Shown here piece after piece: positions 17,925 to 26,299 of a stretch of 57,638 nt of DNA. The notes below the pieces were generated by a model. That model was not told where the DNA came from. It worked only from the letters and a program-made list of their open reading frames with translations, and ran no database searches. The stretch comes from an uncultured Paracoccaceae bacterium. Its GTDB lineage: Bacteria; Pseudomonadota; Alphaproteobacteria; Rhodobacterales; Rhodobacteraceae. How positions within the stretch are numbered: position 1 is the stretch's first letter; each line of letters starts with the position of its first letter. Both the position numbers and the translations under genes were made by a program. The stretch is taken from contig CALKXV010000026.1 in the NCBI GenBank assembly GCA_938005545.1, positions 1 through 57,638 of the forward strand. Direction: 5' to 3'.

Positions 17925-19919
17925 CTAGAGCTCGATGCCATCATCGGGGTCGAGCGAAGCTTGCCGCGCCACAGCGCCAAAGCGGTCGCGCATCGCCTTC
18001 GCGCGCTGCGGATCGTCATCTGGTTCATCGTCGAGATGCGCGAACTCGCCTTTTGCCGGCGTTACCTTTTTCGTGATGTCTTCATGCTCGGGGAGGTCGG
18101 GCTCGCGGCGAACACCGCCGTTGACATCATCCGTATCTTTCTTTCGCTTTGGTGATGGCGGTGCCGCGATCGGATTCAAACCGCTCCAGCAGTCGGAGGA
18201 CTTTGGGCTGTCTTGCGTGCCCGCTTGAATGGCAGGCGGTGGGCCGATCCGCGCATTGAACTGCGGATCGGCGTAGTAGCGTGCCTTCTCAGCGCGGATG
18301 GGCGGGGAGCCAGAGACCAGCACGACCTCGTCGGTTGGCGGCAACTGCATCATTTCGCCGGGGGTCAGCAGCGGCCTTGCCGTTTCCTGTCGCGAGACCA
18401 TGAGATGCCCGAGCCAGGGCGACAGTCTGTGTCCGGCATAGTTCTTCATCGCCCGCATTTCGGTCGCGGTGCCAAGCGCGTCCGACACGCGCTTCGCCGT
18501 GCGCTCGTCATTGGTCGCGAACGCCACACGCACATGGCAATTGTCGAGGATTGCGTTGTTCTGCCCGTAAGCCTTCTCGATCTGATTGAGCGACTGGGCA
18601 ATCAGGAACGCTTTGATCCCATAGCCCGCCATGAAGGCGAGCTGGCTCTCGAAGAAATCGAGACGCCCAAGCGCCGGGAACTCGTCAAGCATCAACAGGA
18701 CGCGGTGCTTGCGGTTCGTATGCAGATCTTCCGTCAACCGCCGACCGATCTGGTTAAGCACGAGCCGGATCAGCGGTTTGGTTCGAGAGATGTCGGAGGG
18801 CGGCACGACGAGGTAGAGCGATATCGGGCGATCACCGGAAACCAGATCGTCGATCCGCCAATCGCATCGGCGCGTCACCTTGGCCACGACCGGATCGCGA
18901 TAGAGCCCGAGGAAACTCATCGCGGTCGAGAGCACACCGGAGCGTTCATTCTCCGATTTGTTCAGGAGTTCGCGGGCGGCCTGCGCGACGACAGGATGTG
19001 GACGATCTCCCAGATGCGGCGTGCGCATCATCGCCGCGAGCGTAGCTTCAATCGTGCGCTTCGGATCTGACAGGAACGCAGCGACACCCGAAAGGGTCTT
19101 ATCGGCTTCGGCATAGAGCACATGCAGGATCGCGCCGACCAGCAGCGAGTGGCTGGTCTTCTCCCAATGGTTCCGCCGTTCCAGCAAACCTTCGGGATCG
19201 ACGAGGATGTCGGCGACGTTCTGGACGTCGCGCACCTCGGTGTCGCCGCGCCGCACTTCAAGCAATGGATTATAGGCCGCCGAATTGGCATCGGTCGGAT
19301 CGAACAGCAGGACACGGCTGAACCGCGCGCGCCAATTCGCTGTGAGCTGCCAGTTTTCGCCCTTGATGTCGTGGACGATCGTTGAGCCGGGCCAGGTCAT
19401 AAGCGATGGCACCACCAGTCCGACGCCCTTACCGGACCGGGTTGGCGCGAAACACAGCACATGCTCGGGGCCGTCGTGCCGGAGGTAGCGTGCGCCGTAT
19501 CTCCCCAGCACCACACCATCGTCCGCGAGCAACCCTGAGTCCCGGACATCCTTCTCGGTTGCCCAACGCGCAGATCCATAGGTTGTCACGTCGCTTGCTT
19601 CCCGGGCGCGCAGCACCGATAGAAAGATCGCGACGCCGACGGTGGCGATCCCGCCCGCACCTGCTATGATCGCGCCTTCCATGAAGACACGCGGCGCGTA
19701 GGCATCGTACCAATACCACCAGACGAAGACGTTCCATGGCGGATAGATCGGCAGACCGAAGAGGTCTGTCATCGGTGCGCCAAGCTGCGCCTGGAAACCG
19801 AGCCGGAAGGCGACCCATTGGGTGGCCGCCCAGACGAACAGGAACGCGACAGATGAGACGATGAGGATCTGCCCCCAAAGGATGGCGGTAGCGGGCGAGT
19901 GATATTTCTTGCGTGTCAT
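17925..19919 (-). CDS. traG: TraG (VirD4-like) coupling protein
   Basis: The protein has 664 residues, with two N-terminal membrane segments, Walker A FAPTRSGKG and Walker B LLMLDEFPALG, as in VirD4 coupling proteins. I chose the ATG at 19919 (MTRKKYHSPATAILWGQ), which places the first membrane helix near the start; a longer reading to 20147 would overlap the relaxase by 214 bp. It brings the relaxase-DNA complex to the Trb channel. Its C-terminal 100 residues are charged and poorly conserved. Confidence 0.94.
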   Translation of the reverse strand: MTRKKYHSPATAILWGQILIVSSVAFLFVWAATQWVAFRLGFQAQLGAPMTDLFGLPIYPPWNVFVWWYWYDAYAPRVFMEGAIIAGAGGIATVGVAIFLSVLRAREASDVTTYGSARWATEKDVRDSGLLADDGVVLGRYGARYLRHDGPEHVLCFAPTRSGKGVGLVVPSLMTWPGSTIVHDIKGENWQLTANWRARFSRVLLFDPTDANSAAYNPLLEVRRGDTEVRDVQNVADILVDPEGLLERRNHWEKTSHSLLVGAILHVLYAEADKTLSGVAAFLSDPKRTIEATLAAMMRTPHLGDRPHPVVAQAARELLNKSENERSGVLSTAMSFLGLYRDPVVAKVTRRCDWRIDDLVSGDRPISLYLVVPPSDISRTKPLIRLVLNQIGRRLTEDLHTNRKHRVLLMLDEFPALGRLDFFESQLAFMAGYGIKAFLIAQSLNQIEKAYGQNNAILDNCHVRVAFATNDERTAKRVSDALGTATEMRAMKNYAGHRLSPWLGHLMVSRQETARPLLTPGEMMQLPPTDEVVLVSGSPPIRAEKARYYADPQFNARIGPPPAIQAGTQDSPKSSDCWSGLNPIAAPPSPKRKKDTDDVNGGVRREPDLPEHEDITKKVTPAKGEFAHLDDEPDDDPQRAKAMRDRFGAVARQASLDPDDGIEL

Positions 19920-19933
19920 GAGTGTCTCCGAGG

Positions 19934-21691
19934 TCAAACGCCGAGGCCGCGCTTGCGCCCAAGTGTCCAGTCGATGCCCCCATTTGCCGTGACCGTGCCG
20001 CTGACTGTCTGGCCGAGATGCTTGTCGAGTTGGGGCTTCCAGGGCACGAGCTCGAACCCGAGCCCGTCGTCGATCATGGCGAAGCGGCCCGATGCGAGGT
20101 CGAGACGCTGGCGATAGGTGCCCGCGACGGTGTCGCCCTCGCCGCACTTGCGGAATGGAAGCCCCGTATCGCCAGCAACCCGTTGCGCGGCAGCATCAAG
20201 ATCGCGCTGGCGGAGTGTCCTCAAGAGATCACGTGAGAATGTCGTGCGTTCACCTTTCCGAGTTGCCAGGCCTTGTTCGACAAGATGCGCCGCGCGTTTC
20301 TCCAAAGCAGTGCGAACCTCCGCGCCGAACCCGCCATGGCTGAGCGGTTCGCGGGTCTTCGCCACCGCCAGACGATCCACCCATGTCGCGCCTTCGGCAT
20401 TGATCTGTTTGTCGAGCGCGAGATCGGAGCGACCGACCAGCGCCATCCTCCGGGAGCTACTATCTTTCCTCGTCCAGCTCCGCGTCTCGACAACTCCCCC
20501 TGCCGGTGTATCACCGGTCAACTCCAGATCGCGAAACCGCAGATGATGGAGGCGGCCATCCACGCCGTCGATGACGGCATAGGCTTCACCGCTGAGTTCG
20601 TTGTGCAGACCACGCTCGACGAGTTTACCGAGAATGGGTGACGCCGGTTCACTCTCGATAGCGAAGTCCGCTTGCGTGCGGGCATGGCTGCCCATGGCGC
20701 GGTGCATCGTCTTGATGATGTCGCCGCGTGTCGCGAGATCGCGCAGGGTTTCTTCCATGCCCGGCTTGAGCTGCCAGACCGACGGTGCCAGCTTCTCTGC
20801 GAGACCAAATCGTTCCAATGTCTGCGCGCGTCCGATCATCCGGTTTTTGAGCGCGCGGTCGTCCAGATCGGGTGCGCTGGGCCGCATGTCAGCGATGCCG
20901 GCCGCATCGTCGGAATAGGCGCGCAGTGCACGGTCCAGGCCCGTCCAGCGCTCTGCGGTCACCTCAACATCAAGACCGGCAGCGATCTCCCGCTCGGTTC
21001 GTGGTCCGAGCTCGAGCTGGACCAATTCTTCGGCCCGACCGCGCAATCCACTGGCGATATAGTCGCGCGAGATGACGAGGTCTTTCCCGTCGTCTGCCTT
21101 GCCGCGTACGAGAACATGCACATGCGGGTTGTCAGTGTTCCAGTGATCGACTGCCGCCCAATCTAGCTCGGTGCCGAGATCGCGTCCGGCTTGCGCCATA
21201 AGATCGCGTGTGAACGCACGCAGGTCTTCCATCGGCACGGCATCTTCGGGCGAGACGATGAAGCGGAAATGATGCCGATCTTCCTCGCAGCGCGCGGCGA
21301 AAGCCTTGTCGTCGATCCCGTCCCGCTCGCCGTCAAATATTCCAGCATCGCGCCCATCCCGGGTGACGCCCTCGCGCTTCAGATAGGTGATGTGCTTGGC
21401 AAGCGGGGCGGACCGAAACTTCTGGCCGCGATGGCGCACCACGCGGGCTTTGACGACGACGCGCCGATGTGATCTCGACAGACCGCGCGCTGTGCGAACG
21501 AACGTGCCGCGACCGAAACTCGATGCGCCACGCGTGCCGCGTCCCAATCTTGAGAATCCGTGGCCTGTGTGCCCGGCCTTCCGTGCGGCCTTCATGACCT
21601 GTCCGACGAAGCTCTGCGCGCGCTTGGGTGACGGCCCCTTATCGCGAATGCGGCCTGGACGGATGCGGACATCACTGTCTCGGTTACTCAT
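19934..21691 (-). CDS. Relaxase (VirD2/DUF3363 type)
   Basis: The protein has 585 residues. A very basic N-terminus leads to HITYLKREG (candidate nicking tyrosine) and the metal-binding motif HWNTDNPHVHVLVRG at about 180-195, then a long DUF3363-type C-terminal region. It nicks at oriT, stays bound to the 5' end and is led through the channel (known for the family). The 250-bp gap before it probably holds oriT. This corresponds by position to the rlxS-type gene of rhizobial ICEs. Confidence 0.9.
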   Translation of the reverse strand: MSNRDSDVRIRPGRIRDKGPSPKRAQSFVGQVMKAARKAGHTGHGFSRLGRGTRGASSFGRGTFVRTARGLSRSHRRVVVKARVVRHRGQKFRSAPLAKHITYLKREGVTRDGRDAGIFDGERDGIDDKAFAARCEEDRHHFRFIVSPEDAVPMEDLRAFTRDLMAQAGRDLGTELDWAAVDHWNTDNPHVHVLVRGKADDGKDLVISRDYIASGLRGRAEELVQLELGPRTEREIAAGLDVEVTAERWTGLDRALRAYSDDAAGIADMRPSAPDLDDRALKNRMIGRAQTLERFGLAEKLAPSVWQLKPGMEETLRDLATRGDIIKTMHRAMGSHARTQADFAIESEPASPILGKLVERGLHNELSGEAYAVIDGVDGRLHHLRFRDLELTGDTPAGGVVETRSWTRKDSSSRRMALVGRSDLALDKQINAEGATWVDRLAVAKTREPLSHGGFGAEVRTALEKRAAHLVEQGLATRKGERTTFSRDLLRTLRQRDLDAAAQRVAGDTGLPFRKCGEGDTVAGTYRQRLDLASGRFAMIDDGLGFELVPWKPQLDKHLGQTVSGTVTANGGIDWTLGRKRGLGV

Positions 21692-21938
21692 GCGCGAGGA
21701 CCGTCAGGAGCAGGCACGGCACGGCAAAAGCGATATGGACTCAGTGCGTTAGATGCGGTCGCGGCACTATGCCGTTGCGCGAAGCACGTAAAAAATCCAG
21801 CAACAACAAAGCCGTAGCGCCCAAGCGCGCCGGGCCTTTTATCTCGCCCTCCCGTCGTTGAGTTCGGTTGCAATCCTCCGTCTGCCGCACTCCATACGAC
21901 GCAGCACGACAGAGCGGGACGGAGCCGGATTGCGTCGA
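21692..21938. other. Candidate oriT region
   Basis: This is the largest gap in the relaxase/transfer block and lies right before the relaxase gene. It contains a perfect short inverted repeat CGGCA-CTA-TGCCG (21762-21774), A-rich patches (21788-21811) and GC-rich inverted bases (AGCGCCCAAGCGCGCC region, 21815-21830), a layout common for origins of transfer. I see no known nic consensus. An 84-residue reading frame on the minus strand spans it but looks non-coding. Confidence 0.45.
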
Positions 21939-22688
21939 TCATCGGTCTGGCTCCACGGTTCTGGAGACGAAAAGCGGGTTCGGTTGGTGGTCCTGTGAAC
22001 CTGGCTGGGTCGGGTCGTCTGCGATCTGAACTTCTACTGGTGTGCGGTCCGGGTCGGCTCTGCGCTGCGTTTCATGCGAAGCTGTGATCGGCGCAAAGAG
22101 CGGGGCAGCTTGCCATCGGTCGGCAGAAACGGTGCGGACCGGCTGCAACGGCGCTGTATCCGAGAAGCCGAGTTCTTGCGAAAGCGCGGCAACGTAGCGG
22201 CGCGTTTCACGCGGCAACACGCGCCCGGTTCGCAGGTGCTCGGCATACCGTCCGGGGCCAGCATTATAGGCTGCGAGAAACCCCGGCGCGCCGAACTGGT
22301 CATACATCTGGCGCAGATAGGCGGCGCCCGCGAGGATATTTTCGCGACGGTTGAACGGGTCGTCGCCGAACCCATGCGCGGCTCGTAGTTCGGCCCATGT
22401 ACCGGGCATGATCTGCATCAGACCCATCGCGCCGGCGCTGCTGACGGCGCGCGGATTGCCCGCACTTTCGGCCTGCATCACGGCGCGTATCCAATGCTCT
22501 GGGATGCGAAAGCGCTGCGCGGCTTCTGGGATGTGGGCGTCGATCTCGGACGTCGGCGCGGCGGTCTCCGCTGAGCGCGAGACCGTATCCTGCGCGTCAG
22601 CGGCGGGCGGATTGGCGCAGCCGGAAAGCACGATCAGGATCGCGGATGCGGCGACGAGACGACGGCCGGAAGGAGGAAGGAAAGCCAT
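21939..22688 (-). CDS. Lytic transglycosylase (VirB1-like lipoprotein)
   Basis: The protein has 249 residues, with a lipoprotein signal (AASAILIVLSGC) and a C-terminal SLT domain: ESAGNPRAVSSAGAMGLMQI with the catalytic Glu, then AAYNAGPGR. It opens peptidoglycan for channel assembly. I chose the ATG at 22688 because it gives a clean lipoprotein signal four bases after the traF stop; the longer in-frame reading runs through traF. Confidence 0.92.
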   Translation of the reverse strand: MAFLPPSGRRLVAASAILIVLSGCANPPAADAQDTVSRSAETAAPTSEIDAHIPEAAQRFRIPEHWIRAVMQAESAGNPRAVSSAGAMGLMQIMPGTWAELRAAHGFGDDPFNRRENILAGAAYLRQMYDQFGAPGFLAAYNAGPGRYAEHLRTGRVLPRETRRYVAALSQELGFSDTAPLQPVRTVSADRWQAAPLFAPITASHETQRRADPDRTPVEVQIADDPTQPGSQDHQPNPLFVSRTVEPDR

Positions 22689-22692
22689 CGCG

Positions 22693-23205
22693 TCAGCCCT
22701 CCCGCGTCCAGATCGGGACCGCGCGGCCAATGATGGTGTCGCGGAGCAGCGGCCCGAAGTACCGTCCGTCGAGGCTCGCCTCGGTGTCGGGATTGAGGAA
22801 GAAGATCTGATTGTCGGTGAGCAGATGACAGCCCTGCCAGACGGGTAATGGACGGTCGAAACGGTCGCGTTCTTTCGCGGTTGCGACAGTCTCGTCATCG
22901 ATGCTGATGGTGACGCCAACGCGGCAGACACGCTGCCCAGGAAGTGCGGCGACATGCTTGATGAGCGGGACGTCGGCGCCGAGATAGCCATGCTCCAGAA
23001 GCCAGTCGCCGAGAGGCGATGGCGGTTCGAGCACCACGAGATCGCCGACATTCGGTCTGTCGAGCGGTTGCACGGCATAGAAGCCGATCGGCACGCTGGC
23101 CGACGCGTTCCAGACGAGGATCGGGTTGGTGCGAATGATCGCCGACAATGCGATTAGGGCGATACCGGCGCTGCCGATGATGAGCGATGGGCGCGCACGT
23201 CTCAT
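22693..23205 (-). CDS. traF: TraF, S26-family conjugal peptidase
   Basis: The protein has 170 residues: an N-terminal membrane segment, ASVPIGFYAV with the catalytic Ser, KHVAALPGQ with the catalytic Lys region, and DRRYFG-like LDGRYFGPL near the end, as in signal peptidase I and TraF. RP4 TraF circularises the TrbC pilin (known), so the likely substrate here is TrbC. It overlaps the DUF2840 gene by four bases. Confidence 0.92.
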   Translation of the reverse strand: MRRARPSLIIGSAGIALIALSAIIRTNPILVWNASASVPIGFYAVQPLDRPNVGDLVVLEPPSPLGDWLLEHGYLGADVPLIKHVAALPGQRVCRVGVTISIDDETVATAKERDRFDRPLPVWQGCHLLTDNQIFFLNPDTEASLDGRYFGPLLRDTIIGRAVPIWTREG

Positions 23206-23666
23206 GACGCCAACGCCCGTCTCTTGAGCCAGGCCTTATGCCGGAAAGGCGTGTACGGGCGTGGCTCAAGATTGCAGCTGAGGCGGTTGTGTACGTGTCG
23301 CCAATGGTCCGGGCAGACGTATTCGGGTGCGATGCCCTCGGCCTCAATCTGGTCGATGGAGAGCAGCACCGCTTCGACCTTGGGCCAGCCGGAAAGTCGC
23401 AAGAGCGACGCCCCGCCGGGCGTCACAAAAGGCACCGTCGAATAGCGCTCGCAGGGGTTGATGGCCCGCAGGATATCGATCCGGCTCTCGACGGTGCCGT
23501 AGTCGTTCGCGGTCCAGCGGATAAAGGCGAAAATGCTGCCGGGATCGACGCCAACCACGCTGACTGAGCGACTCGTGATCGTATCCTGCACGATCCGACC
23601 GAAGCGCAGCCAGCGTTCGACGCGGCCTTCGATCCACGTGAGCTCTATGGTTGTGCGCGTGCTCAT
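23202..23666 (-). CDS. DUF2840 protein
   Basis: This 154-residue protein, starting MSTRTTIELTWIEGRVERWLRFG, matches the DUF2840 family found between the excisionase and traF genes of alphaproteobacterial ICEs. The YVCPDHWRHVHNRL segment holds Cys and His that might bind metal. Its function is unknown. It overlaps both neighbours by four bases, so it is translated with rdfS and traF. Confidence 0.85.
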   Translation of the reverse strand: MSTRTTIELTWIEGRVERWLRFGRIVQDTITSRSVSVVGVDPGSIFAFIRWTANDYGTVESRIDILRAINPCERYSTVPFVTPGGASLLRLSGWPKVEAVLLSIDQIEAEGIAPEYVCPDHWRHVHNRLSCNLEPRPYTPFRHKAWLKRRALAS

Positions 23667-23947
23667 GAGCGCTTCTCACCGCTATAGGCTGGCGAGATCG
23701 CCGCGTGACGTTTGGCGGGAAGGACGGCGTCGCCCGTGTCGTCGGAGGTCGAGCGTTTCTCGCCGCGGCTGACCCAGGCCTGCAGATCGTCGACCGCGTA
23801 GACGACACGCCCACCGATCTTGGAGTAACGCGGTCCCGTGCCGTAGGTGCGGTGTTTCTCCAGCGTCCGGCCGGACAGGCCAAGAAAACGGGCGGCTTCA
23901 GGGGTTCTGAGATAGCGCGGCGGCAAGCCGGCAGTGGGATCGGGCAT
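23663..23947 (-). CDS. rdfS: RdfS-like excisionase (AlpA/MerR-type HTH)
   Basis: This 94-residue protein has the signature RYLRTPEAARFLGLSGRTLEKHRTYGTGPRYSKIGGRVVY at about 11-50, a winged HTH of the excisionase/AlpA type. By position (before DUF2840 and traF) and neighbours (FseA, QseM, QseC) it matches RdfS, the recombination directionality factor of the Mesorhizobium symbiosis ICE. It would steer the integrase to excision and may activate transfer genes. The start ATG has AGAGGAG just upstream. A strong hairpin at 23972-23994 lies in its leader. Confidence 0.82.
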   Translation of the reverse strand: MPDPTAGLPPRYLRTPEAARFLGLSGRTLEKHRTYGTGPRYSKIGGRVVYAVDDLQAWVSRGEKRSTSDDTGDAVLPAKRHAAISPAYSGEKRS

Positions 23948-23971
23948 CGGGGACTCCTCTGGTCATCGCGG

Positions 23972-23994
23972 GTCCCTCGCGGGATGCGAGGGAC
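23972..23994 (-). promoter_or_regulatory. 9-bp perfect hairpin in the rdfS leader
   Basis: GTCCCTCGC and GCGAGGGAC pair perfectly around a 5-base loop, 25 bases before the rdfS ATG. There is no U-run, so it is not a plain terminator. It could be the site of an activator such as FseA or an RNA element tuning rdfS translation (inference). Confidence 0.45.
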
Positions 23995-24105
23995 GGCTCA
24001 CGGCCAGAGAAGCGGAGAAGAGCGCCCGGGAGGGATGACGAAGAATTTCTTGAGGAATCGTCACCCCTGAAAAATGCAGATAAGCGTATGCTCAGTCGGT
24101 ATTTG

Positions 24106-24954
24106 TTAGAATGGAATGTCGTCTTCGGATTGCGAACTGCTGCTTTCGATCCGTTCGATAAAGGCCAGAGAAGAGAGTACGCAGTCGATCAGAAACTGTG
24201 CTTCGGAGACCGAAAGCAGGTCATTGTCGTGCGCGAAGGATCGCTTGTTGCGCGCGTCGTTGAGACTTTCAAACAGCTTATGTTGTACGCGGAGCGTCGG
24301 TAGCGCGAACTCTGTGATCTCTCCTGCATCGCGGAGAAACTTTCCATATGCGCCGAAAATCGCATGAAGCGGCGTCTTCGCGTCTACCGGCTGGCCAAGT
24401 TCAGAGAGCAGATGACGGAAGCGTTTGACGCAATAAGTGTGCACGCGATCAAGCGCGACATCCGGTTTCTCAGCAACCAGATCGTTTGCGATGGAGGTGC
24501 GCAGCTTCGGAAGCGTCGTGTCGCGCGAGAAGTCGGTCAACGCATCTTCAAGTTTCATTGTTGATGCGGCTTCGAGTTCATTTGCGAAGCGTTTAAGCCA
24601 GTCCGCGAGGCGCGCTTCTTCTTCTGCATCTTCCTCGCGGTAGTCGGCCAGAGTGCACCGGTAGTCCCAAAGCGCACGCATGACTTGGGCCACAAAGCGC
24701 GGTTCCGCGACTTCGACAAAACCGCGCAGCGTCTTTCCTTTGCTGTGCCCGTCGATCTGGAAACGCTCTTGGAAGATATTCACATCGAACGTCTCCTCGA
24801 ACCATTCGGCCATCGTCCGGTCCGAGAAATCGAGCACATATCCGCCACCACTGTGAAAAATCTGATCGAAAACCGTTCGGGATTTCGTGGGCAGACGCCG
24901 CGTGCGCCCGAGAATACGCGGAGGGCTGAATGAAGGGTTGGACTCGGTCGACAT
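24106..24954 (-). CDS. Abortive-infection C-terminal (Abi_C) family protein
   Basis: The protein has 282 residues. The last 90 contain LPTLRVQHKLFESLNDARNKRSFAHDNDLLSVSEAQFLIDCVLSSL, the pattern of the Abi_C domain (conserved R and H in RSFAHD, resembling HEPN-type RxxxxH sites). The N-terminal part is uncharacterised. The ATG at 24954 was chosen because the in-frame extension overlaps fseA. It lies between fseA and rdfS, genes that act in one regulatory chain, so it looks like later cargo. Toxic RNase activity is an inference from the HEPN-like residues. Confidence 0.7.
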   Translation of the reverse strand: MSTESNPSFSPPRILGRTRRLPTKSRTVFDQIFHSGGGYVLDFSDRTMAEWFEETFDVNIFQERFQIDGHSKGKTLRGFVEVAEPRFVAQVMRALWDYRCTLADYREEDAEEEARLADWLKRFANELEAASTMKLEDALTDFSRDTTLPKLRTSIANDLVAEKPDVALDRVHTYCVKRFRHLLSELGQPVDAKTPLHAIFGAYGKFLRDAGEITEFALPTLRVQHKLFESLNDARNKRSFAHDNDLLSVSEAQFLIDCVLSSLAFIERIESSSSQSEDDIPF

Positions 24955-24998
24955 GACCGCAGAATAGCAGGAGGACTGCTTGCCGCAATCATTTGGCT

Positions 24999-25713
24999 TT
25001 ACATCGTTTTTCCACGCAGAAGCTGTTTGAAACCGGTTCCCGTCAGATGTCGACCGTAGTTTGCAAGACGTGCGACCTGCGCCTTCAGGGCGCTCGTCTT
25101 CCAAGGTTCGGCAGCAACCCGGCGCGCGCCAAAATAGACGACGGCGATGTCGCGAAGACGTGCCCCCGATTGCCGCGCATCATCTGTTCTCAGTGCATGA
25201 CCGATGCGCCTGCGCCGTTGAAGGGTGAACAGGGCTCCCGGTGTCCTCCCGAGCCACACCGCCCTGAGACGCTCGGCGGTGGCGGCTCTGATCGACCAGT
25301 CAGACGTAAATGGGATGACGACCGCGCGCGGCTGGTCTGTGGTCAATTCATCGTCCGAAACAACGATCAGTCCAGAACGAACGCGCGTCCAGTAGCGGCC
25401 GCGCGCGCCGCGTCGCGTATCGACGATGATTTGATCAAAAACAGTCGGTTCGGATTCTCTTAGTTCTCCGGCCGTCATCAAAGATGTCACGGCTGGTGCA
25501 ACGGATGGCCTCCAGTAGAGTTTCGCATCGGTCGCCTTGAGCTCAGGATCGACTGGGAAATCGCAACCCCCAAGCGGCCGCCTCGCTCTCGGTCATGTTC
25601 GAAAATGCGGCCCGGTAGTCCGGGTTGCGCCTCAGGCACTCCCAAGCCAAGCCGGAGGTATCGAGTGTTTCGATGTAATCGTAGTCGCTTTCTTCTCGCC
25701 AGTTCGAAGGCAT
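24999..25713 (-). CDS. fseA: FseA-like excision activator, read by +1 frameshift (DUF6499-DUF2285)
   Basis: Two overlapping frames make one protein. Frame one (25713-25543, 56 codons) starts MPSNWREESDYDYI and carries the DUF6499 part; it ends in TGA three codons after TTT-CCC. A +1 shift at CCC (25557-25555) joins LRFP to VDPELKATDAK and continues in the second frame to 24999, which holds the DUF2285 part (GAR.RDIAVVYFGARRVAAEPWKTSALK). The fusion is about 237 residues. In Mesorhizobium the homologous pair is fused by programmed frameshifting to give FseA, which activates rdfS (known). An ordinary frameshift mutation is the alternative, but the site and domain split match the known case. Confidence 0.78.
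25553..25560 (-). promoter_or_regulatory. Putative programmed +1 frameshift site TTT-CCC-A
   Basis: On the minus strand the zero frame reads CGA TTT CCC AGT CGA TCC TGA. Slipping one base forward at CCC pairs the proline tRNA with CCA and gives GTC GAT CCT GAG, restoring the family's expected FPVDPE sequence. A proline run with a near stop codon is a typical +1 slip context. Confidence 0.65.
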
Positions 25714-25855
25714 ATCCGCTCTCCTACTGCTAAGCGCTCAGCGTAGGGCGCCTTGGAAGCGCTAGTGTGCTAGCGCCAAACGGGAATCTGTAGATAGATG
25801 AACGGCATATGGCGATGCAAAGAGAGCATCGCTGTATTGCATGCGTCTCGCGGTT

Positions 25856-26122
25856 TCAGGCCTTCGGGAGGAGTTCGCGGTAGCCTTGCTGGGCGATCCA
25901 ATGCGCTCGCTTAAGGTGGCTCTCATGCACCCGCTGGGCACGCTCTGGCTCCCGAGAAGCATCAATTCCAAAGAGGTAAAGGACAATTTCGGAAAGCGCG
26001 GCCCCATCGACTTCTGCATCAAGAAGACGTGCGTATAGCTTCAATTGAGCGCGATCGTATTCGGTCAGACTGTCGCTTTCAGGCGGAGTGTCGGCAAGCT
26101 CGAAACTGTTTTGGTTACCCAT
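25856..26122 (-). CDS. qseM: QseM-like antiactivator (DUF2285)
   Basis: This 88-residue protein contains LTEYDRAQLKLYARLLDAE and EPERAQRVHESHLKRAHWIAQQGYREL, the small stand-alone DUF2285 pattern. In Mesorhizobium, QseM binds and blocks both TraR and FseA (known). Here it is divergent from a QseC-like HTH gene and directly upstream of fseA on the same strand, the arrangement expected of that switch. A GGGGGA Shine-Dalgarno-like sequence precedes the ATG. Confidence 0.78.
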   Translation of the reverse strand: MGNQNSFELADTPPESDSLTEYDRAQLKLYARLLDAEVDGAALSEIVLYLFGIDASREPERAQRVHESHLKRAHWIAQQGYRELLPKA

Positions 26123-26131
26123 CTATTCCCC

Positions 26132-26277
26132 CAGCGGACGACGCTGCGCCCACATGATTATTGCCCCAACTTGTGGGGTCAGCGCAACTATCACCCGGTT
26201 AGCGAAACCGTGTCGAAGCATCGATCTCTGTCACCAAGCCAAGGTTTCGAGTATTATAGTACGTCGCACTAAAATAC
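26132..26277. promoter_or_regulatory. qseM/qseC divergent control region with inverted-repeat operators
   Basis: Four inverted repeats fill the 177-bp gap: CAGCG-N5-CGCTG (26132-26146), CCCCA-N5-TGGGG (26164-26178), CGGTT-N5-AACCG (26196-26210), and GTATTATAGT-N7-ACTAAAATAC (26251-26277, nine of ten matching). The last lies 22 bases before qseC and is the best QseC operator candidate; the others lie on the qseM side. QseC of Mesorhizobium controls both promoters from two operators in such a gap (known). Which repeats are used here is inferred. Confidence 0.6.
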
Positions 26278-26299
26278 GCGATACGTCTTTTGTCGTCGG

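Noticed and set aside
21688-21942. 84-residue minus-strand frame overlapping both neighbours by four bases
   Set aside because: The overlaps look operon-like, but the sequence has no fold-like pattern and covers the region best explained as oriT.
25543-25713. fseA as a simple pseudogene
   Set aside because: The break is at a slippery TTT-CCC, the rest of both frames is intact, and the family is known to use programmed frameshifting.
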